Part shown: piece after piece, positions 1-8,176 of the stretch
Numbering within the stretch: position 1 is the stretch's first letter
How the letters are laid out: each line of letters opens with the position of its first letter
Origin: an uncultured Bartonella sp.
GTDB lineage: Bacteria > Pseudomonadota > Alphaproteobacteria > Rhizobiales > Rhizobiaceae
DNA: 54,431 nucleotides
Assembly (NCBI GenBank): GCA_946478665.1
Contig: CAMLCZ010000012.1
Location: 1-54,431 of the forward strand
Direction of reading: 5' to 3'
Position numbers and translations under genes: made by a program
The notes under the pieces: generated by a model
Seen by the model: only the letters and a program-made list of their open reading frames with translations
What the model was told of the DNA's origin: nothing
The model's database searches: none

Positions 1-76
1 TGCCTCGCTGCCTCGCTGCCTCGCTGCCTCGCTGCCTCGCTGCCTCGCTGCCTCGTTGCCTCGTTGCCTCGTTGCC
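1..76. repeat. Octanucleotide tandem repeat (TGCCTCGC/TGCCTCGT)
   Basis: A perfect 8-bp unit TGCCTCGC is repeated head to tail from the first base. The last units change to TGCCTCGT, and the array ends at about base 76, giving more than nine units. It probably continues left of the window, so its full length is unknown. The period of 8 is not a multiple of three, so any gain or loss of a unit would shift a reading frame crossing it. No convincing gene is seen over it, so a variable-number repeat in a non-coding region is the safest reading. Confidence 0.95.
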
Positions 77-399
77 ACAGATCTGAATCTTTAAAATGGT
101 GCCTGTTGCTCGATTCTGCGCGACCGAAATTAGTGAGCAGCCTTTTAACCTCAGCTTATCAATTCGAAAAAAACAGCATCTATACTAAAAGATGTTATCA
201 AATTTGCTGTGTTCAGTTCAAACTCGATATTTTGCAAAAAAGACAAAAATTGATCCCAAACATCGACGAAAATCGGTCTCAAAACTAGTTGAAGTTTATC
301 CATTATCGTTACGCAAAACAGATAGTCTATAAAACGGATGGTCTAAATGGCTAGAAATAGGGGCGTTTTGGGCTTTTGCTATAGGCCACATCCAATATT
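77..399. other. Intergenic region downstream of corA
   Basis: AT-rich sequence between the octamer array and the stop codon of corA. A 74-codon open frame crosses the repeat (64-288, plus strand), but it has no recognisable ribosome binding site, no family resemblance and a composition unlike the neighbouring genes. I see no clear intrinsic terminator for corA here. Confidence 0.6.
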
Positions 400-1428
400 T
401 TAAAGCCAGCCTTTTTTGCGAAAATAGATGAGCGGAATAACCGCCGAAATAACCATGAGAAACAGTGCTAATGGATAGCCCCATGGTTTGGCAAGTTCCG
501 GCATGAACTGAAAATTCATTCCATAAATAGAGGCGACCAGTGTTGGAGGCATAAATCCTACGGCGGCAACAGAGAAAAATTTGATAATTGCATTCTGCTC
601 TGTTGAAATCATTCCAACAACCGTATCAAGTAGGAAAGTCATTTTTGACGACAAGAAATCGGCAAAATGTTCGAGCGATTGGGTATCCTGCTCAAGCGAT
701 TTTATCGTCGTTTTCATGTCTTTTTTCGGCGTTACTGTCTTGCCGTCTGCCTCAACATATTTAGGCGTAACGATTTTTCCATAGGCTTCGACATAAACAA
801 GCATGCGGCTGATACCGGCGATGCTTTCTCTCACCATGGAAAGTGTCGCACCTTGATTACCAATTTGGTTCAGGGTCTGCCTGAAATCTGCTGTAGACAT
901 TGGCAATGCATCTTGATCGCGCTGGAATATTTGCCGTGATGCCGACTCGATCTTTCCCGATACGGCTTCCAACAGATCGGCAAGCCTATCCGTTGCCGCT
1001 TCAATAAGTGCAGTTAAAATTGTCAATCCAGTGCATTGCTGCGTGATGATGCCATTGCCTGATTTGACCACACGGGTGATAAATAATTCCACTGCTTGTG
1101 GGTGGCTATAGCGCACGGTAACAAGTCTTGCTCCAACAAGGATAAATGTTACAGGGCCAATATTACGATTGCTACCCTCAACTGTGTAGATGAGCGGCGC
1201 GGTTAGGTATTGTGCGCCATTTTCCATATAAAAACGGCTTGATTCCTCAATTTCCGTCATGTCATCATGAGTGGGAATTGGAATACCAAGCCATTTTTCC
1301 AAGTGTTTTTCTTCACCTGGTGTCGGGTCCGCCAAATCTATCCATAAAACATCATCTTCAGGAGTGCCATCATCTTTTAATGGCACTTCAACAAGACGGT
1401 CAGTGGAAGAGCGGAAGCTTCGAATCAT
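400..1428 (-). CDS. corA: CorA family magnesium/divalent cation transporter
   Basis: Inner-membrane channel for Mg2+ (some family members carry Co2+, Ni2+ or Zn2+). The 342-residue length is normal for CorA. The long N-terminal part is cytoplasmic and largely helical. The C-terminus has two membrane helices, and the signature YGMNF lies at residues 302-306 at the end of the first helix, followed by a short loop and a last helix with a basic end (FRKKGW). The GMN motif is the family's ion-selectivity signature, so the assignment is strong, but substrate choice among divalent ions cannot be read from sequence. The ATG overlaps the TGA of the upstream mutase-like gene (ATGA), so the two are probably translationally coupled although no functional link is obvious. 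Confidence 0.93.
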   Translation of the reverse strand: MIRSFRSSTDRLVEVPLKDDGTPEDDVLWIDLADPTPGEEKHLEKWLGIPIPTHDDMTEIEESSRFYMENGAQYLTAPLIYTVEGSNRNIGPVTFILVGARLVTVRYSHPQAVELFITRVVKSGNGIITQQCTGLTILTALIEAATDRLADLLEAVSGKIESASRQIFQRDQDALPMSTADFRQTLNQIGNQGATLSMVRESIAGISRMLVYVEAYGKIVTPKYVEADGKTVTPKKDMKTTIKSLEQDTQSLEHFADFLSSKMTFLLDTVVGMISTEQNAIIKFFSVAAVGFMPPTLVASIYGMNFQFMPELAKPWGYPLALFLMVISAVIPLIYFRKKGWL

Positions 1429-2750
1429 TTATTATCCTTGGCTATTTCGACAGGCGCTATTTTTTGAATTTCCAAAAAGTCTTCGTCCCAACGCCCACAA
1501 GACAACGGTTTGCAGTGCGTTATACCTTCTGCAACAAATTTAACCGGATTTTGTTCCACTATTCCGGATGGTTTATCGTCATGCTTTTCATAAAGCGAAG
1601 TACCAATGATTGCCCTTTGGTTATTATGAATGCTGACAAGACGAAGGTCGCGTGCTTCTTCTATGCGCTTGGCAAGGTTACCATCAATCAAGCTTTGTAA
1701 TACGCCACCTTCTTGCTCAAAGCGGATAAATTCCGCCCATGCGGCTTCTGCCAAAGCATCAGCATCGGAACCACGGCGGTTGGCATTTTTTGCCAAAGGC
1801 GTGGTTTGCTCATCAAGCAATACTAGTTGACTGTTGCGGGCAACACGTCTTGCTTCAGTATCTGGTAAACCAAAAACAAAACTATGCGGCAGAACGGAAA
1901 CGGAAGACGCTCCCCCTAAAATACCGGCATATGCAGCCATTGACGCGCGAGAAATATTGCTGAGTGAATCCTGCTTTGTCATCATACGCATTGAAGTTTC
2001 AACGTGTATATTGGCAGAGAAAGGCGAAGAAACGCCACGTTCTTCTTGCAATTTGCGCCACAATTGACGAATAGCCCGCATCTTGGCAAGCCCCATAACC
2101 GGATCCTGATCCAAGGCTGTGGCAAAGCCGATATGTGGCAAGGCATAAATTATATGGTGACGGGCTTCCTCAACCATTTTCAAATGCCCCAATGCAACAG
2201 ACATCATGGCACCGATTTCTTGTGCTTCTGTTGCACCGGCATTGTGGTAGGGGCGGCCGTCTGCTTCCAATACCACACCCGGTATACCGGAAGAGAAAAA
2301 TCCAGACATTGATTGTGGCAAAGAAGCTTTCAGTGCTTCAATCGACATTTTTAGTTTACCGGTTGTTGCCAACACAGCTGTCGGGTCGGTACTGAAGGTC
2401 AATTGTGTCCGTGTTGGATTGATGCGACGATGATGCAGATAATCTATGAAACTGTCGGCAATAACGCGCCCATGTGGGTGATTGTCCAAACGGATATGCA
2501 AACCGTCAAGATTGATACCGTCAAATAAGGTAGGAATTGTATCGGTTTTTGCCGGTAATCCGAAACCATATGCACTATTGGCACCTTCGAAGATCAGTGC
2601 AACACCATTGGCACCGTTTAAAATATCCTGCTTCAACTGATGACGGGCGCGCTCAACATCTGGATCATCGGCGCGCTGCATAACTGACCACCCTACATTC
2701 CGAGTAGGTTTGGATGATGATGGTTGGGACTGTTTCGGGCTCATGAGCAA
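1425..2750 (-). CDS. Methylmalonyl-CoA mutase family protein, small-subunit/N-terminal type
   Basis: A 441-residue protein resembling the acyl-CoA-binding TIM-barrel part of methylmalonyl-CoA mutases. Recognisable blocks are ANSAYGFGLP (57-66), the strand-helix region around IHVETSMRMMTKQD (248-261), the segment SMAAYAGILGGASSVSVLPH (270-289) and GLPDTEARRVARNSQLVL (294-311). It ends without the C-terminal cobalamin-binding domain (no DxHxxG motif), as in the non-catalytic small subunit of heterodimeric mutases. No large subunit, epimerase or MeaB-like chaperone gene lies in the window, so it is an orphan here. Start is uncertain: a TTG at 2750 lies seven bases after TAGGA, while the ATG at 2744 is further away. 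Acting as the partner of a large subunit encoded elsewhere is inference. Confidence 0.8.
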   Translation of the reverse strand: MLMSPKQSQPSSSKPTRNVGWSVMQRADDPDVERARHQLKQDILNGANGVALIFEGANSAYGFGLPAKTDTIPTLFDGINLDGLHIRLDNHPHGRVIADSFIDYLHHRRINPTRTQLTFSTDPTAVLATTGKLKMSIEALKASLPQSMSGFFSSGIPGVVLEADGRPYHNAGATEAQEIGAMMSVALGHLKMVEEARHHIIYALPHIGFATALDQDPVMGLAKMRAIRQLWRKLQEERGVSSPFSANIHVETSMRMMTKQDSLSNISRASMAAYAGILGGASSVSVLPHSFVFGLPDTEARRVARNSQLVLLDEQTTPLAKNANRRGSDADALAEAAWAEFIRFEQEGGVLQSLIDGNLAKRIEEARDLRLVSIHNNQRAIIGTSLYEKHDDKPSGIVEQNPVKFVAEGITHCKPLSCGRWDEDFLEIQKIAPVEIAKDNK

Positions 2751-3275
2751 ACTAAATTCCTACAAAATCAATATCACACCATATGCTTTGGTTTTAACAC
2801 ACAACCACAAAGCTATAACGGGTGCAAGACCAACGTGTTGTTATTTCATTTAGCATTCCATTTTAAAAAACAAATGGGACAAAATAGCAATAAAACGAAT
2901 TTGTTTCTAATGATGCAATTGAAACACAATACCTCATTTTCAAAGGAATAGTTTTGGTGAAACAATCGCATTTTAAAATGATTATAGAATAAATTCATTA
3001 AATTTCAAATGGTGTGTAAACAACACCATTCATAAAAAATTGTATTCCTTATAGCTGAATTCTGCAAAAAATTTCATCAACTGAAGTTAAGCATCTAATT
3101 AAGATTTATTATTTGAAAAGAACATACAGCTAGCGATAAATTATCGTAAATTTTATAATATGATAAAACGATATGCACATTGCATGACGATCGCTTTAAA
3201 TGGCTTATTGATTTGAAAAAATTCTGTTACATTTAGCTAAAAGCGTAGCAAAAGCGTATAAAGGAATTACGGGGC
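2751..3275. other. AT-rich divergent intergenic region
   Basis: About 525 bases between the leftward mutase-like gene and the rightward ATPase gene. It must carry the promoters of both transcription units. Many short A/T runs are present. I found no long open frame with a ribosome binding site and no clear RNA gene, and I could not fix a convincing -35/-10 pair. Confidence 0.6.
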
Positions 3276-4796
3276 ATGTCCGAAGAAAATGGCATTTTTA
3301 TTGGTGCGAGTCATCCAAAACATGGCACAGGACTCAAGAAAGAATATATTTGGCTAAAATATGCCAATCGCCATGGGCTTATTACGGGTGCCACAGGCAC
3401 AGGTAAAACCGTAACACTGCAGGTGCTGGCTGAATCTTTTTCTGCAGTGGGCGTGCCTGTTTTTTGTGCCGACGTAAAAGGTGACCTTTCAGGTATTTCC
3501 AAAGCAGGTGCTCTTACAGATAATGTCAAATCACGAGCCAATAAAGTTGGTCTTGATGACATTCAGATGAAAGCAAGTCCGGTTATTTTCTGGGATTTGT
3601 TCGGCGTGGAAGGCCATCCTATTCGCGCAACGGTGTCTGAAATGGGACCATTATTATTATCACGCCTTATGGATTTAACTTCGGCACAGGAAGGCGTGTT
3701 AAATATAGCGTTTAAGATCGCAGATGAAGAAGGCTTATTGCTACTCGATTTAAAAGATCTACAGGCAATGCTTGTACATGTGGCTGATCGTGCAACCGAA
3801 CTGTCTGCCCGCTATGGCAATATTTCAAAACCATCCGTTGGTGCGATTCAGCGTCAATTGCTTGTTTTTGAACAACAGGGTGGTGAACATTTTTTTGGTG
3901 AACCGGCTCTCGAATTAAAAGACATTATGCGTACAACCACCGATGGACGAGGTGTAGTCAGTGTGCTTGCTTCTGATAAACTCATGTCTAATCCGCGGCT
4001 TTATTCGACATTTCTGTTGTGGTTGATGTCCGAACTCTTTGAGCAATTGCCGGAAATTGGTGATCCTGACAAACCGCGTCTGGTATTTTTCTTTGATGAA
4101 GCGCATCTTCTATTCGATAACGCTCCAAAAGCTCTTATTGAACGTATCGAGCAAGTGGTTCGTCTCATCAGATCAAAAGGCGTTGGAATATATTTCATAT
4201 CACAAAACCCGCTTGATGTGCCGGACACTGTTCTTGCCCAACTCGGTAATCGTATAGAACATGCGCTTCGCGCCTATACCCCGCGAGAAACAGCGGCTGT
4301 TAAAGCTGCGGCAGCGACATTCCGCACCAATCCGGATTTCAATACGGCGGAAATGATCGGGCAATTGGCAACTGGTGAAGCACTGGTATCAACGTTGGAA
4401 GATAAAGGTGTTCCTTCCATGGTGCAAAAAACAACTATTAGGCCACCTGCTTCCCAGATAGGAGCAATTACGCCCCAAGAGCGTGAAAATCTTATCAAAA
4501 ACAGTCCAGTAAGCGGTAAATATGATGAAACGATTGATCGTGATTCCGCTTATGAAATGCTTGCGCGTAACACTGCCGAAAAACAATCATCCAATGACAC
4601 GCAACAAGGGGGCGGTTTTTGGGATACGATTTGGGGCAATGATAAAAAGAATAGTCGTGGGCAATCTGTTGCCGAAACCGCAATTAAGTCCATCACACGG
4701 ACAGCCGCTAATTCCATAGGTCGATCTATTGCTAAAGCAGGGGAGAGCTATCTGCGTGGACTGCTGGGTAATTTGTTGGGTGGAAAACGCAAATAG
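3276..4796 (+). CDS. HerA-like P-loop ATPase (DUF853 / YjgR family)
   Basis: A 506-residue cytoplasmic ATPase of the helicase HerA-like/DUF853 group. The N-terminus reads GIFIGASHPKHG followed by Walker A GATGTGKT at residues 38-45. Walker B is in LVFFFDEAHLLF near residues 267-278, and ISQNPLDVPDTVLAQLGNR follows as the sensor region. The last 70 residues are low-complexity, rich in Gly, Ser and Lys (FWDTIWGNDKK... LLGNLLGGKRK), as common in YjgR-like proteins. The cellular role of this family is poorly defined; HerA relatives translocate DNA, but transfer of that function here is inference. The last ~215 bases of the gene are duplicated about 395 bases downstream (separate entries). The ATG follows AAGGAATTACGGGGC, a plausible ribosome binding region. 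Confidence 0.85.
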   Translation: MSEENGIFIGASHPKHGTGLKKEYIWLKYANRHGLITGATGTGKTVTLQVLAESFSAVGVPVFCADVKGDLSGISKAGALTDNVKSRANKVGLDDIQMKASPVIFWDLFGVEGHPIRATVSEMGPLLLSRLMDLTSAQEGVLNIAFKIADEEGLLLLDLKDLQAMLVHVADRATELSARYGNISKPSVGAIQRQLLVFEQQGGEHFFGEPALELKDIMRTTTDGRGVVSVLASDKLMSNPRLYSTFLLWLMSELFEQLPEIGDPDKPRLVFFFDEAHLLFDNAPKALIERIEQVVRLIRSKGVGIYFISQNPLDVPDTVLAQLGNRIEHALRAYTPRETAAVKAAAATFRTNPDFNTAEMIGQLATGEALVSTLEDKGVPSMVQKTTIRPPASQIGAITPQERENLIKNSPVSGKYDETIDRDSAYEMLARNTAEKQSSNDTQQGGGFWDTIWGNDKKNSRGQSVAETAIKSITRTAANSIGRSIAKAGESYLRGLLGNLLGGKRK

Positions 4797-4920
4797 ATCC
4801 TAATTGGCTGGTTGAATTTGCAAAGGTTATCCGTTTGCCGCCCGATGTTTGTTTTTGAAACTTGATGCTTGATCTTGAAAAAAAGCATCAGGGGCGGAAG
4901 AGACGTTGTGCCAAAAAATG
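4580..4920 (+). repeat. Direct repeat copy 1: 3' end of the HerA-like gene plus downstream DNA
   Basis: This stretch matches 4976-5313 almost base for base. It covers the last ~72 codons of the ATPase gene, the stop codon at 4794-4796 and about 120 bases beyond it, up to the shared GAAAAAAAGCATCAGGGGCG. Similarity fades near 4905 but seems to resume briefly at GGTGGCATTAAG (4939-4950), which resembles GGTGGCGTTAAG in the second copy. The unit is in the same orientation as its copy, so the event was a tandem duplication. Confidence 0.93.
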
Positions 4921-4975
4921 ATGTATAGGCTAGAGACTGGTGGCATTAAGTAGGCAACGAGCCAGATAGAACCTT

Positions 4976-5313
4976 AAAACAATCATCTAGCGACACGCAA
5001 AAAGGGGCAGTTTTTGGGATACGATTTGGGGCAATGATAAAAAGAATAGTCGTGGGCAATCTGTTGCCGAAACCGCAATTAAGTCCATCACACGGACAGC
5101 CGCTAATTCCATAGGTCGATCTATTGCTAAAGCAGGGGAGAGCTATCTGCGTGGACTGCTGGGTAATTTGTTGGGTGGAAAACGCAAATAGTCCAAAACT
5201 GGCTGGTTGAATTTGCGAAGGTTATCCGTTTGCCGCCCGATGCTTGGTCTTAAAACCTGATGCTTGATCTTGAAAAAAAGCATCAGGGGCGAGAGGAGTA
5301 CTGTGACGAGAAA
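4976..5313 (+). pseudogene. Duplicated 3' fragment of the HerA-like ATPase gene
   Basis: A second copy of the end of the upstream ATPase gene, starting at AAAACAATCAT (4976) and including the stop codon (5189-5191) and downstream bases. It has no start of its own. Relative to the parent it has lost one base near 5000-5010, so the reading frame is broken. From GGGATACGATTTGG (5016) to the stop codon, however, it is identical to 4621-4796, while the bases before and after this block carry many substitutions. It cannot encode a functional ATPase. The block may be kept identical by recombination with the parent gene. Confidence 0.9.
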
Positions 5314-5492
5314 ATCTGTCGGTTAACGGTTGGTATTCCTCTGTAAGAAAAGGGGCCAATAAGGTCGTATAAATAGACTGACCGGTGGCGTTAAGAAGAC
5401 AGATGGGTGGCGGATTGTTTGAAGACACATTATTTATGTCTACAACAAAATTTATGCCTCCAACGAATGGTGTTTATTGAAGATAAGTTGCA
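5314..5492. other. Intergenic remainder beyond the duplication
   Basis: Sequence between the duplicated ATPase tail and the stop codon of the L,D-transpeptidase gene. A short leftward open frame (5222-5428) begins with GTG, lacks a ribosome binding site and is interrupted by stops in the parallel copy of the repeat, so I do not call it. Confidence 0.55.
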
Positions 5493-6218
5493 TTAAACAA
5501 CAAGGATTGGGGCTTTTTCTGGCACACGGTCATAAAGATCAATAATGTCTTGATTTATCAACCGGATACAACCAGAAGATGCTCTTTTGCCAATAGAGTT
5601 CCATTCTGGTGAACCATGAAGTCGATATAATGTATCCTTGCCGTTTTGGAAAATATATAAAGCACGCGCGCCTAGTGGGTTTTTTAGCCCAGGTGGCATA
5701 CCACCATTTTCCGCACTGAACTTTTTGAGTTGTGGTTGCCTAAGGATCATTTCCGCAGGAGGTGTCCATGTTGGCCAAGTCTTTTTATATTGGATTATGC
5801 CACGGCCAGACCATGCAAAACCACTCTTACCCACACTTACACCATAACGGATAGCTTTGCCGTTTTGTCGTACGAGATAGAGAAAACGCCTATTGGTATC
5901 AACAACAATTGTCCCAGGTTGTTCGCCCGTAGGATCATCAACGATTTGTCGCAAAAATTGTGGATCGATTTTTTGATAAGGTATTGCAGGAAGCGTGAAT
6001 GCACCATCAACTTCTGAACCATACATGGAGGCAAATGGTGCTAAAGCCTGTTCTGATGGTTGTGGGGCATTGGATTGTTGTTGTGGTATGGGTGCCAATG
6101 TGACTTGGTTAGACGTTAAGTCTTTGAGACCTCTAGGCATACAGGCAGAAAGACTTGTTGTTGCGGTACCAATCATTACGATTTGCATGAAATCTCGTCG
6201 GGAAATTTGTCGCGCCAT
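5493..6218 (-). CDS. L,D-transpeptidase, YkuD family, with Tat-type signal and lipobox
   Basis: Periplasmic enzyme expected to form 3-3 peptidoglycan cross-links or to attach proteins to peptidoglycan. The chosen start at 6218 gives MARQISRRDFMQIV, a twin-arginine signal (SRRDFMQ) followed by a hydrophobic stretch and the lipobox-like LSAC. An in-frame start at 6230 (MEKVMARQ) or further upstream is possible. The YkuD domain fills the C-terminal half, with the catalytic signature from HGSPEWNSIG to SSGCIRL; the nucleophile Cys is 24 residues before the C-terminus, with HG upstream. The length of about 241 residues is normal for rhizobial Ldts. It is divergently transcribed from sodB. Confidence 0.9.
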   Translation of the reverse strand: MARQISRRDFMQIVMIGTATTSLSACMPRGLKDLTSNQVTLAPIPQQQSNAPQPSEQALAPFASMYGSEVDGAFTLPAIPYQKIDPQFLRQIVDDPTGEQPGTIVVDTNRRFLYLVRQNGKAIRYGVSVGKSGFAWSGRGIIQYKKTWPTWTPPAEMILRQPQLKKFSAENGGMPPGLKNPLGARALYIFQNGKDTLYRLHGSPEWNSIGKRASSGCIRLINQDIIDLYDRVPEKAPILVV

Positions 6219-6463
6219 TACCTTTTCCATCTTTTTGGTTGAGATGTCATTATGTTTTGAGTCTCTTAACAAGAAGCAAATCAAATCGACCGTAAATTAA
6301 TTATTCAGCTAAAAATATATTGTAGGCGAAAAAGCGAAATAACTTGTTTAGAACTATACTTATTCAGTCAAACTCGCGTGAAAACAACAATTTCCCTTGT
6401 CTTTCATGTCTGACCACGCCACATTAATAAACCAACAGATAAATATTTTAAGGAGTATCTGAA

Positions 6464-7060
6464 ATGGCTTTTGAATTGCCCGAATTACCCTATGACTATG
6501 AGGCTCTCGCTCCTTACATGTCGCGGGAAACACTTGAATATCACCACGACAAACACCATCAGGCCTATGTCACCAATGGTAATAAGCTTTTACAGGATTC
6601 AGGACTTGAAGGTAAAAGCTTAGAGGAAATCGTTAAAGCAAGCTTTGGCAAGAATCAGGGATTGTTCAATAACGCTGCACAGCATTATAACCATACCCAT
6701 TTCTGGAAATGGATGAAGAAAAATGGCGGCGGCAACAAGCTTCCAGAAAAGCTAGCTAAAGCAATTGATTCAGATTTAGGTGGCTTTGATAAATTCCGTG
6801 CAGACTTTTTGGCTGCTGGTGCAGCTCAATTCGGGTCAGGATGGGCTTGGTTGGCTGTTAAAAACGGCAAGCTTGAAATTTCAAAAACACCCAATGGTGA
6901 AAACCCACTTGTTCATGGTGCAACACCTATTCTTGGTGTCGATGTATGGGAGCACTCATACTATATTGATTATCGTAACGCCCGTCCGAAATATCTTGAG
7001 GCGTTCATAGATCACCTTGTTAATTGGGACTATGTGCTTGAGCTTTATGAAAAAGCTTGA
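6464..7060 (+). CDS. sodB: Superoxide dismutase [Fe]
   Basis: Cytoplasmic dismutation of superoxide to O2 and H2O2. The 198-residue length is typical of Fe/Mn SODs. Metal ligands are visible: His27 in LEYHHDKHHQAYV, a second His in YNHTHFWKWM, and Asp and His in DVWEHSYYIDY. The segment AAQFGSGWAWL together with NHTHFWKWMKKNGGG favours the iron form over manganese, but metal use should be tested. The start follows AAGGAGTATCTGAA, a good ribosome binding site. It is a single-gene unit closed by a strong hairpin terminator at 7086-7123. Confidence 0.96.
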   Translation: MAFELPELPYDYEALAPYMSRETLEYHHDKHHQAYVTNGNKLLQDSGLEGKSLEEIVKASFGKNQGLFNNAAQHYNHTHFWKWMKKNGGGNKLPEKLAKAIDSDLGGFDKFRADFLAAGAAQFGSGWAWLAVKNGKLEISKTPNGENPLVHGATPILGVDVWEHSYYIDYRNARPKYLEAFIDHLVNWDYVLELYEKA

Positions 7061-7085
7061 GGATTAATTTAGAAGACTAAGTTTC

Positions 7086-7123
7086 ATAACCACCGCTAAA
7101 TCAAAGGCGGTGGTTATTTATTT
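7086..7123 (+). terminator. Intrinsic terminator of sodB
   Basis: Perfect 11-bp inverted repeat ATAACCACCGC / GCGGTGGTTAT (7086-7096 and 7107-7117) with a ten-base loop, followed by TTATTTG. It lies 26 bases after the sodB stop codon. Confidence 0.85.
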
Positions 7124-7234
7124 GTCTATAAAAGACCTAAAATTCTAAACTGTCCGCGATAGGGCGTGACATTGTACCAACACATATGCTTCAGCTTGTA
7201 TTTGTATGCTTCAGTCAGAACTTTTCTGTTTTAG

Positions 7235-7573
7235 CTAAAACTTGGTGCATTTGCTGGTATCAACGGTTTTCTTACCATAAAAATAGTTCATCGTTTTTAG
7301 CCAGGATTGGCATTCGTTCATTGTTTTAAAACAACGGAAACGCTCAACTGGCATGAGACCAGAGCCGCGGTTTTGAAATGGTGTTTGTTCCCAGCCACGA
7401 AAGAACCCTGCCACAATTCCACTGCCACGCGGTGGTGTGGAACAACGTTCTCCAGCATATTCACTGGTCATATTGGCGACCTTGCCGGGATCGCGTCCAT
7501 TTGCGTTGCTAAAAGTGGTAAAAGCAAAGCAGGTAAAACCAAGTGTTGCTAGCAAAAGTAATTTACAATTCAT
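7235..7573 (-). CDS. Secreted four-cysteine protein of unknown function (paralogue A)
   Basis: A 112-residue protein starting at the ATG at 7573, chosen because GGAGG lies ten bases upstream and the protein then opens with a signal peptide (MNCKLLLLATLGFTCFAF, cleavage near SNA). The mature part has four cysteines in the pattern EYAGERCSTPPRGSGIVAGF, RFRCFKTMNEC, and SKCTKF at the end. It lies directly downstream of a clear paralogue (7598-7930, same strand) that shares this cysteine pattern. I do not recognise the family. Two disulfides in the periplasm or outside the cell are likely; the function is unknown. The 24-base spacing suggests co-transcription with the paralogue. Confidence 0.78.
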   Translation of the reverse strand: MNCKLLLLATLGFTCFAFTTFSNANGRDPGKVANMTSEYAGERCSTPPRGSGIVAGFFRGWEQTPFQNRGSGLMPVERFRCFKTMNECQSWLKTMNYFYGKKTVDTSKCTKF

Positions 7574-7597
7574 TTCTTGCAGGCCTCCAAGACCCAT

Positions 7598-7930
7598 TTA
7601 AAATTGTTTGCATAATGTTGCCCGCGGTGGAGGGGAGCCATAAAGCGACTCCATCGTATAAAGCCACCCACGACATTCTTCCATGGATTTGAAGCATCTA
7701 TATCGATCAACCGGCACATATTCATCAGAGCTGATAATCGGGTTATCTGTCACTCCGCTGAAATAGCCTGCTACAATACCACTGCCTTTTGCTGGAGTAT
7801 TACATCGTTTACCGGCATATTCATCGACATTCTTTCTGATATTCGCACCTTGCGCTATTGGTATCATAAATTGAGCTGTTGGTATCGTAAATAATGCAAG
7901 TGCAAGTAATGATATACCAAGTGAACGCAT
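7598..7930 (-). CDS. Secreted four-cysteine protein of unknown function (paralogue B)
   Basis: A 110-residue protein from the ATG at 7930. The longer frame up to 7981 lacks a ribosome binding site and would bury the signal peptide MRSLGISLLALALF. The mature part carries DEYAGKRCNTPAKGSGIVAGY, PVDRYRCFKSMEECRGWL and a terminal CKQF, matching paralogue A at all four cysteines and at the motif TPxxGSGIVAG. The N-terminal region contains a 21-base tandem duplication that repeats the residues I-P-T/I-A-Q. No enzyme motif is seen. The pair arose by gene duplication and is probably exported; role unknown. Confidence 0.77.
   Translation of the reverse strand: MRSLGISLLALALFTIPTAQFMIPIAQGANIRKNVDEYAGKRCNTPAKGSGIVAGYFSGVTDNPIISSDEYVPVDRYRCFKSMEECRGWLYTMESLYGSPPPRATLCKQF
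7854..7895. repeat. 21-bp in-frame tandem duplication
   Basis: Two 21-base units, GCTATTGGTATCATAAATTG(A) at 7854-7874 and GCTGTTGGTATCGTAAATAA(T) at 7875-7895, differ at a few bases. They lie in the end of the signal-peptide region of paralogue B and add seven residues without changing frame. Confidence 0.75.
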
Positions 7931-8113
7931 CGTAAAACCTGACTGTATAAATAACAATGTAAAACCAATGGTAGCAATCAAATAAACTACAACCAGTTAT
8001 TTTATGTAGAATAATTAACTTTCAAGACAATGTAAGATTTATTGTTATTTGCCGTTAAAAAGCTTGTGCAAATAGCCTGATCGGCAAATGTTTTTGCTTA
8101 TAATGTTAAGAGA

Positions 8114-8168
8114 AAGAGTGTTGCTCAGCTTAAAAGCCCAAGAAGGTTTTGTTGCACGCAACACTCTT
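8114..8168 (-). terminator. Possible terminator hairpin downstream of the oligopeptidase gene
   Basis: Perfect 11-bp inverted repeat AAGAGTGTTGC (8114-8124) and GCAACACTCTT (8158-8168) separated by 33 bases, with a smaller nested stem GTTGC..GCAAC. Read leftward it follows the stop codon of the oligopeptidase gene and is followed by TTTCTCTT. The large loop makes it a weaker terminator than the others in the window. Confidence 0.5.
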
Positions 8169-8176
8169 AGTTAAAT

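Noticed and set aside
1..76. CRISPR array
   Set aside because: The units are 8 bases long and contiguous without spacers, so this is a simple tandem repeat.
64..288. 74-codon rightward open frame across the octamer repeat
   Set aside because: No ribosome binding site, no family resemblance, and the frame depends on the repeat number.
5222..5428. 68-codon leftward frame in the duplicated region
   Set aside because: GTG start without ribosome binding site; the parallel copy of the repeat carries stops in the same frame.
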